The translations under genes were made by a program, and so were the position numbers. Positions 1 to 7,999 of a DNA stretch of 64,000 nucleotides are shown piece after piece. The notes under the pieces were generated by a model, which worked only from the letters and a program-made list of their open reading frames with translations, did no database searches and was not told where the DNA came from. Numbering within the stretch: position 1 is the stretch's first letter; every line of letters begins with the position of its first letter. Source of the stretch: Salinimicrobium sediminis (lineage in GTDB: Bacteria; Bacteroidota; Bacteroidia; Flavobacteriales; Flavobacteriaceae). Where the stretch lies: NCBI RefSeq assembly GCF_900215295.1, contig NZ_OCMF01000004.1, forward strand, positions 248,001 through 312,000, in the 5' to 3' direction.

Positions 1-923
1 AGAAAGTAATTGGTTATCGCCAGGCAATGAGCCTTGAGAAGCAGCCAAAATCCATGATCGTAGTAGGATCGGGTGCGATTGGGGTAGAGTTCGCTCATTT
101 CTATAAAACCATGGGGACTGATGTTACCATAGTAGAATTCCTTCCAAACCTGGTGCCGCTTGAAGACGAAGAGATCTCAAAGCAATTTGAGCGCAACTTT
201 AAAAAAGCAGGAATTAAGGTAATGACCAGTTCTTCTGTAGAAAGTGTTGACACTTCAGGAGACCTTGTTAAGGCTAAAGTGAAAACTAAAAAAGGAGAAG
301 AAACCCTTGAGGCCGAAGTTGTTCTTTCAGCCGTTGGAATTAAATCTAACCTTGAAAATATTGGTCTTGAAGAATTAGGCATAAAGACAGATAAGGACAA
401 GATCTTAGTGAGCGAATACTACGAAACCAATGTTAAGGGTATCTATGCAATTGGAGATGTGGTTGCAGGGCCTGCGCTTGCTCACGTTGCTTCTGCGGAA
501 GGGATTACTTGTGTAGAAAAGATCAAGGGAATGCATGTAGAACCAATTGACTACGGAAACATCCCCGGATGTACTTATGCTTCTCCTGAAATTGCTTCAG
601 TGGGAATGACCGAAAAACAAGCTAAGGAAGCAGGATATGAGCTGAAGGTTGGGAAATTTCCATTCTCAGCTTCCGGAAAAGCCAAAGCTGCCGGTACCCC
701 TGATGGATTTGTAAAAGTGATCTTTGACGCGAAGTACGGAGAATGGTTGGGCTGCCACATGATTGGAGCCGGCGTAACCGATATGATCGCTGAAGCCGTT
801 CTTGGACGCAAATTGGAAACCACAGGCCATGAAGTACTAAAAGCTATCCACCCACACCCAACAATGAGTGAAGCGGTAATGGAAGCAGTAGCCGATGCTT
901 ATGGGGAAGTGATCCATTTATAG
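1..923 (+). CDS. lpdA: Dihydrolipoyl dehydrogenase, 3' part (E3 of 2-oxoacid dehydrogenase complexes)
   Basis: The reading frame is open to the left edge: codons from base 3 encode KVIGYRQA before the first internal Met at 27, so this is the C-terminal two thirds (about 307 residues) of a roughly 465-residue flavoprotein. Visible are the NAD-binding GxGxxG (VVGSGAIGVEF), the second FAD contact (YAIGDVV) and the C-terminal dimerisation domain with the catalytic His-Glu region (HPHPTMSEAVMEA). The redox disulfide and first FAD Rossmann motif lie outside the window. The enzyme reoxidises dihydrolipoamide with NAD+ in the pyruvate, 2-oxoglutarate, branched-chain and glycine-cleavage complexes. 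Which complex it serves cannot be told here. It ends in a bidirectional terminator at 974. Confidence 0.95.
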   Translation, partial: KVIGYRQAMSLEKQPKSMIVVGSGAIGVEFAHFYKTMGTDVTIVEFLPNLVPLEDEEISKQFERNFKKAGIKVMTSSSVESVDTSGDLVKAKVKTKKGEETLEAEVVLSAVGIKSNLENIGLEELGIKTDKDKILVSEYYETNVKGIYAIGDVVAGPALAHVASAEGITCVEKIKGMHVEPIDYGNIPGCTYASPEIASVGMTEKQAKEAGYELKVGKFPFSASGKAKAAGTPDGFVKVIFDAKYGEWLGCHMIGAGVTDMIAEAVLGRKLETTGHEVLKAIHPHPTMSEAVMEAVADAYGEVIHL

Positions 924-931
924 GTATTTTT

Positions 932-961
932 TAGAGACTAGAACCTAGAGTCTAGAGACTG
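932..961 (+). repeat. Iterated 3'-end module B (lpdA copy)
   Basis: Starting 9 nt after the lpdA stop, the short words gagacta, gaacc and tagagtc repeat. The same words occur just after the stops of the AAA+ gene (1078 downward), murA (10140 downward) and purA (42874), always in the sense orientation of the gene. Confidence 0.6.
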
Positions 962-973
962 GACCAAAAATAG

Positions 974-1007
974 AACCCTTCGAAAAATTTTCGAAGGGTT
1001 TTTATTT
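974..1007. terminator. Bidirectional intrinsic terminator between lpdA and the AAA+ gene
   Basis: A 13-bp perfect inverted repeat (974-986 with 988-1000, core CCCTTCGAAAA) is followed by TTTTATTT on the plus strand. It lies between two convergent genes and can serve both. Confidence 0.85.
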
Positions 1008-1040
1008 AGGTTCTACTTAGGTCGCTAAAAAGATGTTTTA

Positions 1041-1078
1041 AAAAGTCTAGGTTCTAGTTTCTAGACTCTAGATTCTTC
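1041..1078 (-). repeat. Iterated 3'-end module B (AAA+ gene copy)
   Basis: Read on the minus strand it begins directly after the AAA+ stop codon with the words gaatctagagtctag, aaactag and aacctag. It mirrors the lpdA copy on the other side of the shared terminator, so the two could also pair with each other. Confidence 0.6.
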
Positions 1079-2581
1079 CTATTCTTTATTCCTTAAACCT
1101 TCGATGTAGCTTCCATACATATCTTTGAACTGCATGCCCTGTGCAAAACGGAATTTATTTAGCTTCTTATATTCAACCAGTCCCCAAAGCACGAACTCCT
1201 TGAGGAAATATTTATCCTCTTCAGAGACCTTTGGCTGATATTTGTTTACTAATTTATCCAGTGCAGGAATGGAATCCAAAGCTTCTTTATATTCAGCATC
1301 GGGTGTTTCATCTAAAAGTTCAAATCCGCTTTCGGAGAAGAACCACTCCACGATATCGGCGTAGGGATCTTCGGCATCGGGTTTCTGAAGCTTTTCGATC
1401 TTCGGGAACATGGTGGGGAATAAAGTTTTTACAGCTTCTCCAATAAGTTCCTGTGCAACTACGGCACTTCCCTCCTGCTCTCCCTCATATACCAGTTCGA
1501 TCTTTCCGGTGATAGAAGGAATAACACCGAGAAAATCTCCGAACCTTAGAAGCGTCTTGTTTTCGTCATTTTTGACAGCCCTGCGTTCGGCCGTACTCAT
1601 AAGGTTTTCATAGGCGGTAATGCCAAGTCGGGCGCTGATCCCGCTGCGGGCATCGATATATTCATGATCGCGGGCTTCAAAGCTTATCTGTTCCAGCAGG
1701 TCTTTTGCCAGCTCGGGCACGTGCACCATTTCTGTTTGCTGTGGATCCAGTTTGGCCTCCTGCTGGGTGATCGCTTTGGCAGTGTCAAGGTCTATCGGGT
1801 AATGAGTGAGGATCTGGGAACCGATACGATCTTTTAGCGGAGTAACTATACTTCCACGGTTGGTATAATCTTCGGGATTTGCAGTAAACACAAACTGCAT
1901 GTCCAGCGGCAACCTCAGCTTAAATCCGCGGATCTGGATATCTCCTTCCTGCAGGATATTGAAAAGTGCCACCTGAATTCTCGCCTGTAGATCGGGAAGT
2001 TCATTGATCACAAAGATGCTACGGTTTGCCCGCGGGATCATTCCGTAGTGGATCACCCGGTCATCGGCGTAGCTCAGTTTTAGGTTCGCTGCCTTTATTG
2101 GATCAACATCCCCAATGATATCAGCTACGGTCACATCCGGGGTGGCAAGTTTTTCAAAAAAACGTTCCTTGCGATGCACCCAGGAAATAGGAGTCTCATC
2201 TCCCTGCTCCTCCAGAAGTTCCCTGGAATATCGGGAAATAGGATTAAAAGGATCATCATTGATCTCTGAACCTTCTACTACCGGTATCCACTCATCCAGC
2301 AGGTTGACCATCATTCTGGCCAGCCTGGTTTTTGCCTGACCCCGGAGCCCGAGTAAATTAATATTGTGTTTGGAGAGAATAGCACGCTCCAGTTCAGGAA
2401 TAACGGTATTTTCATATCCGTAGATCCCCTCAAAGGTAGGTTCGTTATTCTTAATTTTTTTCAGCAGATTTTGTCTTAATTCATCTTTTATACTTCTGCT
2501 TTTATAATCTGCGGCTTTTAATGCACCGAAAGTTCTTATTTCTTGTACGTTCATATCTTCAGTAAAAATTATTTTGTTCAA
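1079..2581 (-). CDS. MoxR/magnesium-chelatase-type AAA+ ATPase
   Basis: A 500-residue AAA+ protein of the MoxR/ChlI group. The P-loop is GLRGQAKT (residues 78-85), with Ala where the last Gly normally sits; the Walker B equivalent is IFVINELPDL (Asn193-Glu194 instead of Asp-Glu). The remaining core (MQFVFTANPEDYTNRG sensor, TPLKDRIGSQ arginine-finger region) looks intact. About 110 residues separate Walker A from Walker B, longer than in typical MoxR proteins. It lies 19 nt downstream of a VWA-protein gene and is surely co-transcribed with it. By analogy with other MoxR-VWA pairs it probably remodels or activates a protein partner or inserts a metal cofactor; the client is unknown. No chlorophyll genes are nearby, so a magnesium-chelatase label would mislead. 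Confidence 0.85.
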   Translation of the reverse strand: MNKIIFTEDMNVQEIRTFGALKAADYKSRSIKDELRQNLLKKIKNNEPTFEGIYGYENTVIPELERAILSKHNINLLGLRGQAKTRLARMMVNLLDEWIPVVEGSEINDDPFNPISRYSRELLEEQGDETPISWVHRKERFFEKLATPDVTVADIIGDVDPIKAANLKLSYADDRVIHYGMIPRANRSIFVINELPDLQARIQVALFNILQEGDIQIRGFKLRLPLDMQFVFTANPEDYTNRGSIVTPLKDRIGSQILTHYPIDLDTAKAITQQEAKLDPQQTEMVHVPELAKDLLEQISFEARDHEYIDARSGISARLGITAYENLMSTAERRAVKNDENKTLLRFGDFLGVIPSITGKIELVYEGEQEGSAVVAQELIGEAVKTLFPTMFPKIEKLQKPDAEDPYADIVEWFFSESGFELLDETPDAEYKEALDSIPALDKLVNKYQPKVSEEDKYFLKEFVLWGLVEYKKLNKFRFAQGMQFKDMYGSYIEGLRNKE

Positions 2582-2600
2582 AAGGCATTTTTAGCCCCTC

Positions 2601-3725
2601 CTATCCTTTGATCCTTTTCTTGCGGTTGGTTTCGTAATCTTCAAAAATCATTTCCCCGAGACCTTTTAGCCCGGTAAAGAAGGCCTTCCCCTGATTCGCC
2701 TGGGTAAATTCCCTTACAAACCTCTCCAGGTAAGGATCACTGGCGATCATAAAGGTGGTAATTGGAATATGAAGCTTTCGCGCCTGGCTGGCCGCATTAT
2801 AGCATTTCTCTACGATGTAGGGATCCAAACCTACGCTGTTCATATAGTAATCGCCGTCGCGTTCCCTGATGCAGCTGGGTTTCCCGTCGGTGATCATAAA
2901 GATCTGTTTATTAGTATTCCTCTTCCGCCGCAAAAGATCCATAGCCAGTTCTAGTCCGGCGACGGTATTAGTGTGGTACGGGCCAACCTGCAGATAAGGC
3001 AAATCACTTATTTCAATCCTCCAGGCGTCATTTCCAAAGACCAGAATATCCAGAGTATCTTTTGGATAGCGGGTGGTAATAAGCTCGGCCAGAGCCATGG
3101 CTACTTTTTTTGCCGGCGTGATTCGATCTTCTCCATAGAGGATCATACTGTGGCTAATGTCGATCATAAGTACGGTACTCATCTGGCTCTTATGATGAGT
3201 TTCCTCCACCACCAGGTCATCTTCGGTCATTCGAAAATCATCGGCTCCGTGCTGGATCTGTGCATTCCGAAGGGATTCGGTCATGGAGATCTTGTCCAGG
3301 GAATCACCGAAATGATAATCCCTAAATTCTCCTGTATGCTCATCCCCCAGTCCCACTTGTTTGGTATTGTGATTTCCGGAGCGACTTTTACGCAATTTTC
3401 CGAAGATCTGGTCGAGGGCCTGCTGCCTGATAGCTCTTTCGGTCTTGGCAGTAATTGCCATTCCGCCATTACCGTCGGGATCTATTTCCTCGCGGATGTA
3501 ACCTTTCTTCTTCAGGTCCTCGATGAAGTCATCAATGGTGTAATTCTCGTCGGTAAGTTGGTATTCCACATCCAGCTGTCGCAGCCATTCTATGGCCTCA
3601 TCAAAATCTCCCGAAGTATGGGTGATGAGCTCTTTGAAGATCTCAAACAATTTATCAAAAGGAGGAATATCCTCTGCCTCATATCTTTTGAAAACAAATC
3701 CTTTTCTAACATTATTCCTTTCCAT
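2601..3725 (-). CDS. VWA-domain protein, partner of the downstream AAA+ ATPase
   Basis: A 374-residue protein without signal peptide or membrane segment, so probably cytoplasmic. The N-terminal 180 residues are acidic and helical; the von Willebrand factor A domain follows, with an intact metal-ion-dependent adhesion site: DxSxS as DISHS (Asp189-Ser193), a downstream Thr, and ITDGKP. It is the first gene of a two-gene operon with the AAA+ protein. In comparable MoxR-VWA systems the VWA protein binds the ATPase hexamer and presents the substrate. A 254-residue ORF on the opposite strand is a shadow. Confidence 0.85.
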   Translation of the reverse strand: MERNNVRKGFVFKRYEAEDIPPFDKLFEIFKELITHTSGDFDEAIEWLRQLDVEYQLTDENYTIDDFIEDLKKKGYIREEIDPDGNGGMAITAKTERAIRQQALDQIFGKLRKSRSGNHNTKQVGLGDEHTGEFRDYHFGDSLDKISMTESLRNAQIQHGADDFRMTEDDLVVEETHHKSQMSTVLMIDISHSMILYGEDRITPAKKVAMALAELITTRYPKDTLDILVFGNDAWRIEISDLPYLQVGPYHTNTVAGLELAMDLLRRKRNTNKQIFMITDGKPSCIRERDGDYYMNSVGLDPYIVEKCYNAASQARKLHIPITTFMIASDPYLERFVREFTQANQGKAFFTGLKGLGEMIFEDYETNRKKRIKG

Positions 3726-3846
3726 GCCCTAATTTAATAGATAGGATCTATTTGTAACAGGACACGGGAATAAATTTGTGTTAATTGGTTAAAGTATTGA
3801 GATATAAGATATGAGAATTGAGACGGAAAATCCATTGTCAAATCAA

Positions 3847-3874
3847 TTTTGAATTTTGAATCCTGAATTTTGAA
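3847..3874 (-). repeat. Iterated 3'-end module A (PP-loop ligase copy)
   Basis: On the minus strand, the words attcaaaattcaggattcaa begin immediately after the TAA of the gene ending at 3875. Near-identical words follow the stop of xerD (7915) and overlap the stop of the TrmH gene (37431). Confidence 0.6.
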
Positions 3875-4594
3875 TTAAAATAGGTCGCAGTAATAAAACC
3901 TCGTATCCCATGCTTCCGGCTCTTTTTTGAAGCAGTTATCGTCCTGCTTTTTTACCGGAGCAAAAGAGCGTTCTACAATTTCCCCTTTTTGGAAGGTCAC
4001 GGAATCTGAGAATATTGGTCCGTCGAAAACAAAAGTGTGGAATTCCCCATTTTCGCCGGCAGGATCTACTCCTTCGGGCAAGTCATTAAGGAAATCTTCA
4101 TCTATGATCCTTCCGCAGAAAGATTTGTCCAAGACAGCGGCGTTGATACTAACAGTAATGGCTTTAAATCCTGCCGAAAGGAATTCCTGCATCAATTGAG
4201 CAGTATCTTTTTGCCACAGCGGAAACACCCCTTCAATTTCCACTTTTTGAAGCTGCTGTAAGCGATACTGCTTCAAGTCTTCAAGAAAGATATCTCCAAA
4301 GATGCTGTGGGTAAAACCCTCCTCCTTCAGCTGTAGGGTCTCCTTCTCCATGATCTTGTTGTAGTCGCTAAGCGGTACATTTCCGGCGAGGGAAATTAAA
4401 TGCAAGGAGATTCCAATGCTATCAGCTTGCTTCAGCAGTAGCTCCTTCCGAAGCCCATGCATAGAAACCCTGTCATTTTCAGAATTAATTGTGGTGACTA
4501 ACTTTTCAACATTGAATTCCTTTTGCTGCTGCAGAAGATAAAGTGCATAGGCTGCGTCTTTTCCGGAACTCCAGTTTAAAAAGGCTTTTTTCAT
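3875..4594 (-). CDS. Diphthine-ammonia ligase-like PP-loop ATP pyrophosphatase
   Basis: A 239-residue N-type ATP pyrophosphatase. The PP-loop is WSSGKDAAYAL at the N-terminus and the family's GENGEFHTFVFDGP signature is near the C-terminus. I chose the ATG at 4594 because the 22 codons upstream have no conserved character and the PP-loop then begins at the usual position. In eukaryotes and archaea this family amidates diphthine on elongation factor 2. Bacteria lack diphthamide, so the bacterial substrate is unknown; an amidation or tRNA/cofactor-modification reaction is inferred from the fold only. The gene is 31 nt upstream of the stop of the next minus-strand gene. Confidence 0.8.
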   Translation of the reverse strand: MKKAFLNWSSGKDAAYALYLLQQQKEFNVEKLVTTINSENDRVSMHGLRKELLLKQADSIGISLHLISLAGNVPLSDYNKIMEKETLQLKEEGFTHSIFGDIFLEDLKQYRLQQLQKVEIEGVFPLWQKDTAQLMQEFLSAGFKAITVSINAAVLDKSFCGRIIDEDFLNDLPEGVDPAGENGEFHTFVFDGPIFSDSVTFQKGEIVERSFAPVKKQDDNCFKKEPEAWDTRFYYCDLF

Positions 4595-4625
4595 AGTCAA
4601 GGGAAGAATTGTATTATTCTTAAGG

Positions 4626-5171
4626 TCAAAATTTATATCCTGCAGACAATTGAAAAACACGGTTTTTCAATTCCTGAAATTCCCATGCCGGATTAAGACC
4701 CCAAATATATCGCGCCTGAAAGAAAAGATTTCCCGGAAACCTGTAACCTGCACCCAAAGCGCCGGCAAATTCAAGAGTTTCAATATCCTGAATCTCTTTC
4801 TTTTCACCTCCATGCTCTTCTTTAGAAACAACATTTATCCCCACCTGCGGCCCGACTTCAAAAGAAAAGCCTTCCACAATATAAATTTTACCCATAAGAG
4901 GAAGACTTACGTAATCCAGCTTAAAAGTCCTGTCACCGGAAGCTGTCGCTCCCTGACTGGAGTAGAGCAATTCCGGCTGAACAGAAAACCTTTTTGACAC
5001 AGGAAGTTCTGCAACGAGACCTACAAGAAATCCTGTACGACTATCCAAATTTTCAAAACCATCTCCCTCAAGAGTGGCGAAATTGAGACCTGCCTTAGCT
5101 CCAAATTCAAATTCCTGAGCGGTTACCGTCCCCGCAATTAAAAGGATCACGGCAAAGAATATTTTTTTCAT
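4626..5171 (-). CDS. Small outer-membrane beta-barrel protein (PorT-like)
   Basis: 181 residues starting at the ATG at 5171. A signal peptide (MKKIFFAVILLIAGTVTAQ) is followed by alternating amphipathic strands and an aromatic C-terminus (QLSAGYKF), as in outer-membrane barrels. Sequence landmarks FGAKAGLNFATLEGDGF and RFSVQPELLYSSQG are shared with the protein at 6318-6905, so the two are paralogues. The longer frame to 5240 would put 23 residues before the signal peptide and overlap aroQ, so I rejected it. Role unknown; proteins of this type are abundant in Flavobacteriia. Confidence 0.85.
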   Translation of the reverse strand: MKKIFFAVILLIAGTVTAQEFEFGAKAGLNFATLEGDGFENLDSRTGFLVGLVAELPVSKRFSVQPELLYSSQGATASGDRTFKLDYVSLPLMGKIYIVEGFSFEVGPQVGINVVSKEEHGGEKKEIQDIETLEFAGALGAGYRFPGNLFFQARYIWGLNPAWEFQELKNRVFQLSAGYKF

Positions 5172-5181
5172 AAATGCAGGA

Positions 5182-5604
5182 TTATTGGGGTGAGAGAAAA
5201 CTTTGAACCGCCAGCTCATAACTTTGAAGTCCAAAGCCAAGAATTACACCTTTTGCATTGGGGGCGATAAAAGATTTATGACGAAACTCCTCCCGTGCCG
5301 AGGTATTGGAAATATGCACTTCCACTACCGGAGTGGCAATGGCCTTTACCGCATCGCCGATCCCAATTGATGTATGGGTATAAGCTGCGGCGTTAAGAAT
5401 GATGCCGTCAAAATTCTTATCGGCTGACTGAAGTTTGTCTATTATCTCCCCTTCTATATTAGATTGAAAATATTCAAGCTTTTCATTTTGAAACTTATGC
5501 TTCAGGTTTTGAAAATAATCTTCAAAGGTTTGATTTCCGTAGGTATCGGGTTCACGGCTACCAAGAAGATTAAGGTTAGGGCCGTTAATGATCAATAATT
5601 TCAT
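5182..5604 (-). CDS. aroQ: 3-dehydroquinate dehydratase, type II
   Basis: 140 residues, the usual length of the dodecameric type II enzyme, which dehydrates 3-dehydroquinate to 3-dehydroshikimate in the shikimate pathway. The N-terminal NGPNLNLLGSREPDTYG carries the flexible-loop Arg and catalytic Tyr. NAAAYTHTSI and EVHISNTSAREEFRHKS carry the substrate-binding Asn/Ala and catalytic His. It is sandwiched between small outer-membrane barrel genes, with 10 nt to the next gene downstream. The other shikimate gene here, aroE, is 46 kb away. Confidence 0.97.
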   Translation of the reverse strand: MKLLIINGPNLNLLGSREPDTYGNQTFEDYFQNLKHKFQNEKLEYFQSNIEGEIIDKLQSADKNFDGIILNAAAYTHTSIGIGDAVKAIATPVVEVHISNTSAREEFRHKSFIAPNAKGVILGFGLQSYELAVQSFLSPQ

Positions 5605-5648
5605 AAAGTAAAAATAGAAAAAATTCTTCCCGGAAAATTTTCAACTTC

Positions 5649-6137
5649 TTAAAAACTGAATTCCAGCCCCAGATTTATAGAATTAACTTCAATTCCATCT
5701 GCACTAATGCCCGAATAAGAACCAACAAAAGTCAGACCCAGGAAGCCGAAGCCGATTTTGGGACGGTAGAAGAATCCGCCGTCGTTCCCTTCGTTAAGTC
5801 CAAGCGCATAACCAATATCCATTCCGGCAAAAACAGGCCCCATGTCTATCCTTCCGGAACCCGCCATTGGTATGTAGGAGGCATCATTACCTTCCCAGGA
5901 AAGATCTCCTTCTTTCCCGGAATCTTCGAAATAGTGCATGTATCCCACCAAAGCTCCAAATTCGACCAGGCCTGCGATACCCACCATATAAGAAAGATTT
6001 GCCCCGGCATTATAACTGTATGCCTCATTCATATCTCCCACTGGCAGTCCTGCGTGTGCTCCCAGTTTAAAATCGGTGGTTTGAGCAGAAACAGTGACTG
6101 CACTAAAAAGAAATAGGATACAAAGTAAATTTTTCAT
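5649..6137 (-). CDS. Outer-membrane beta-barrel protein, hypothetical
   Basis: 162 residues with a clear signal peptide (MKNLLCILFLFSAVTVSAQ) and Gly/aromatic-rich amphipathic strands ending in NSINLGLEFSF, a C-terminal Phe typical of outer-membrane barrels. It keeps the opening FKLGAHAGLPVG similar to its two neighbours but lacks their RFSVQPE landmark, so it is a more distant relative. Function unknown. Confidence 0.75.
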   Translation of the reverse strand: MKNLLCILFLFSAVTVSAQTTDFKLGAHAGLPVGDMNEAYSYNAGANLSYMVGIAGLVEFGALVGYMHYFEDSGKEGDLSWEGNDASYIPMAGSGRIDMGPVFAGMDIGYALGLNEGNDGGFFYRPKIGFGFLGLTFVGSYSGISADGIEVNSINLGLEFSF

Positions 6138-6251
6138 GATCTGGTTTTTATCGCTCTTACTAAGCTACCAAAATTTTAGGGATCACACGGGTTTCCCCGT
6201 TTTACTTCAATTATACATTTTTTAAAAGAGCCATCTGGCTCCAGCCGAACA

Positions 6252-6285
6252 ATAAAAAAAAGGCGATCCGCAGGGACCGCCTTTT
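6252..6285 (-). terminator. Intrinsic terminator of the barrel gene at 6318-6905
   Basis: On the minus strand AAAAGGCGG pairs with CGCCTTTTTTT across a short imperfect loop stem, ending in a T-tract. It lies 33 nt downstream of the stop. Confidence 0.75.
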
Positions 6286-6317
6286 CATTGCAATTATTGG
6301 TTGGTTAAAATAGTTGG

Positions 6318-6905
6318 TTAGAACAGGAGTCCAACTCCTGCCTGGATTACAGAGTTCTTGGCTTCAACACCTTCAACATCATAAATGTCGGTCATCCCGG
6401 CATTATAACGTCCATAAAGGAAGAACTTGTTGAACTTGTAGGAAGCACCTAATCCTAAACTCAGGTCAAAATCATTCCTGTTGTTGTCGTAACGTTCGAT
6501 TTCGGTACTTCCAAAATCAATGGCTTCTTCCACGACAAATCCAAACTGTGGTCCTGCTTCAAGAGCTAAACCATCAAAAACATAAAATTTAGCCATTACA
6601 GGCACAGTAATGTAATCTAACTGGTGCTCAACGTCATTATTGTCCTCTCTTCTTACGAGATCAAAGCCCTGTGCAGAATACAACACCTCAGGTTGCACTG
6701 AGAACCTGTCACTTACAGGAACTTCAGCCAACAAACCTAAATGGTATCCTGTTCTGGCACTTTCATCTTTAAAATCAGAAAATCCGTCTCCTGAAAAAGT
6801 TGAGAAGTTCACCCCTCCTTTAACTCCAAAATAAACGAATTCCTGTGCAGCTACAAACGTGGTACTAAAAACCATTGCTGCGATAAACAAAATTGACTTC
6901 TTCAT
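6318..6905 (-). CDS. Small outer-membrane beta-barrel protein (PorT-like), paralogue
   Basis: 195 residues. A signal peptide (MKKSILFIAAMVFSTTFVAAQ) is followed by an eight-strand-like barrel pattern with landmarks FGVKGGVNFSTFSGDGF, RFSVQPEVLYSAQG and LDYITVPVMAKFYV, closely matching the protein at 4626-5171. The C-terminus ends IQAGVGLLF. It is probably transcribed from its own promoter (TACATTTG on the minus strand, 6931-6938) and stopped by the hairpin at 6252-6285. Role unknown; the pair may have arisen by local duplication around aroQ. Confidence 0.85.
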   Translation of the reverse strand: MKKSILFIAAMVFSTTFVAAQEFVYFGVKGGVNFSTFSGDGFSDFKDESARTGYHLGLLAEVPVSDRFSVQPEVLYSAQGFDLVRREDNNDVEHQLDYITVPVMAKFYVFDGLALEAGPQFGFVVEEAIDFGSTEIERYDNNRNDFDLSLGLGASYKFNKFFLYGRYNAGMTDIYDVEGVEAKNSVIQAGVGLLF

Positions 6906-6930
6906 AACTTCTTTGTTTTAAAGTTCAGGA

Positions 6931-6938
6931 CAAATGTA
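6931..6938 (-). promoter_or_regulatory. Putative -7 element (TACATTTG) of the barrel gene
   Basis: Perfect match to the Bacteroidota TAnnTTTG box, 25 nt upstream of the ATG. The -33 region is only AT-rich. Confidence 0.5.
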
Positions 6939-7017
6939 GGAGCGTAAGTGTTAAGAAAATAAAAGTTTCTATTAAATAATTAATAAATGAAGCCTTTAAA
7001 CCCCCTATCTTTAGCGG

Positions 7018-7914
7018 GTGAACTGGAAAAACGCACTTAAAGACTACCGAAGTTACCTAAAAATCGAAAGAGGCCTTTCCGAAAATACCATTACCAATTA
7101 TTCCCTTGATGTGGAGAAATTGATGAAATGGCTTGAGGAACACGAGATCTCTGTTTCCCCTGTTTCTATTTCTGAAGAAGTAGTGCAGCAATTTATTTAT
7201 TCCCTGGCTAAAAAGGTCAATTCCCGATCCCAGGCGAGAATAATATCTGGTCTTCGCGGATTTTTCAGCTACCTGGTCTTCGAAGATTACCGAAAGACAA
7301 ATCCCCTGGAGCTTATCGAATCGCCAAAGACGGGCCGCAAACTTCCTGATACCCTTTCCACAGAAGAAATAGACTCACTTATTGCTGCCATTGATCTAAG
7401 TAAACCTGAAGGAGAACGTAACCGCGCCATCCTGGAAACGCTTTATGGCTGCGGATTAAGGGTTTCAGAATTGATCGACCTGCGCCTTAGCGACCTGTTC
7501 TTTGCTGAAGGATTTATCAAGGTTACGGGAAAAGGCAGTAAATCCAGGTTTGTCCCCATTGCTGAAGCCACTCAAAAATACATCAACCTTTACCGGGAGC
7601 AGATAAGAATTCACCAGGATATTCAAAAAGGGCATGAGGACACCCTCTTTCTTAACCGCCGTGGCAGGAAACTTACCCGTGCAATGATCTTTACTATAAT
7701 TAGACAGCTTTCTGAAGCTTCGGGGTTAAAAAAGAAAATTAGTCCGCACACCTTTAGACATTCCTTTGCCACCCATCTTCTGGAAAACGGGGCCGACCTA
7801 AGAGCTATTCAGCAAATGCTGGGGCACGAAAGCATTACCACTACCGAGATATACGTTCACCTTGACCGTTCTCACCTGCGAAAGGTGATGGAGGAGTTTC
7901 ATCCGAGACGTTAA
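7018..7914 (+). CDS. xerD: Tyrosine recombinase XerD (chromosome dimer resolution)
   Basis: 298 residues, the standard XerC/D length. The N-terminal SAM-like core-binding domain (residues 1-95) precedes the catalytic domain. The Arg-His-Arg-His-Tyr set is visible: R in GCGLRVSELIDL, HTFRHSFATHLL, LGHESITTTEIYVHLD. The start is GTG at 7018, with a weak -7-like box (TATCTTTA, 7006-7013) only 4 nt before it, which suggests a leaderless message. Xer proteins act at dif with FtsK to resolve dimers. No phage or integron genes are nearby, so I read it as the housekeeping recombinase. A repeat block starts right after its stop. Confidence 0.9.
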   Translation: MNWKNALKDYRSYLKIERGLSENTITNYSLDVEKLMKWLEEHEISVSPVSISEEVVQQFIYSLAKKVNSRSQARIISGLRGFFSYLVFEDYRKTNPLELIESPKTGRKLPDTLSTEEIDSLIAAIDLSKPEGERNRAILETLYGCGLRVSELIDLRLSDLFFAEGFIKVTGKGSKSRFVPIAEATQKYINLYREQIRIHQDIQKGHEDTLFLNRRGRKLTRAMIFTIIRQLSEASGLKKKISPHTFRHSFATHLLENGADLRAIQQMLGHESITTTEIYVHLDRSHLRKVMEEFHPRR

Positions 7915-7948
7915 AGATTCAAAATTCAATATTCAGGATTCAGGATTA
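7915..7948 (+). repeat. Iterated 3'-end module A (xerD copy)
   Basis: Directly after the xerD stop come agattcaaaattcaatattc and then caggattcaggatt. It is the sense-orientation counterpart of the copies at 3847-3874 and 37431-37462. Confidence 0.65.
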
Positions 7949-7999
7949 GGCGAGGTATATGTCTTTAACCCAGGCTTGAGCAGTTTCCCGGGTGAAACC

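Noticed and set aside
1079-2581. Magnesium chelatase subunit for chlorophyll synthesis
   Set aside because: Only the AAA+ core is shared; no tetrapyrrole genes are nearby and the partner is a short VWA protein.
2973-3737. Plus-strand ORF of 254 codons opposite the VWA gene
   Set aside because: Shadow of a gene with clear domain motifs; the translation has no recognisable domain.
7018-7914. XerD as an integrase of a mobile element
   Set aside because: No att-like repeats, excisionase or cargo nearby; size and motifs fit the housekeeping recombinase.
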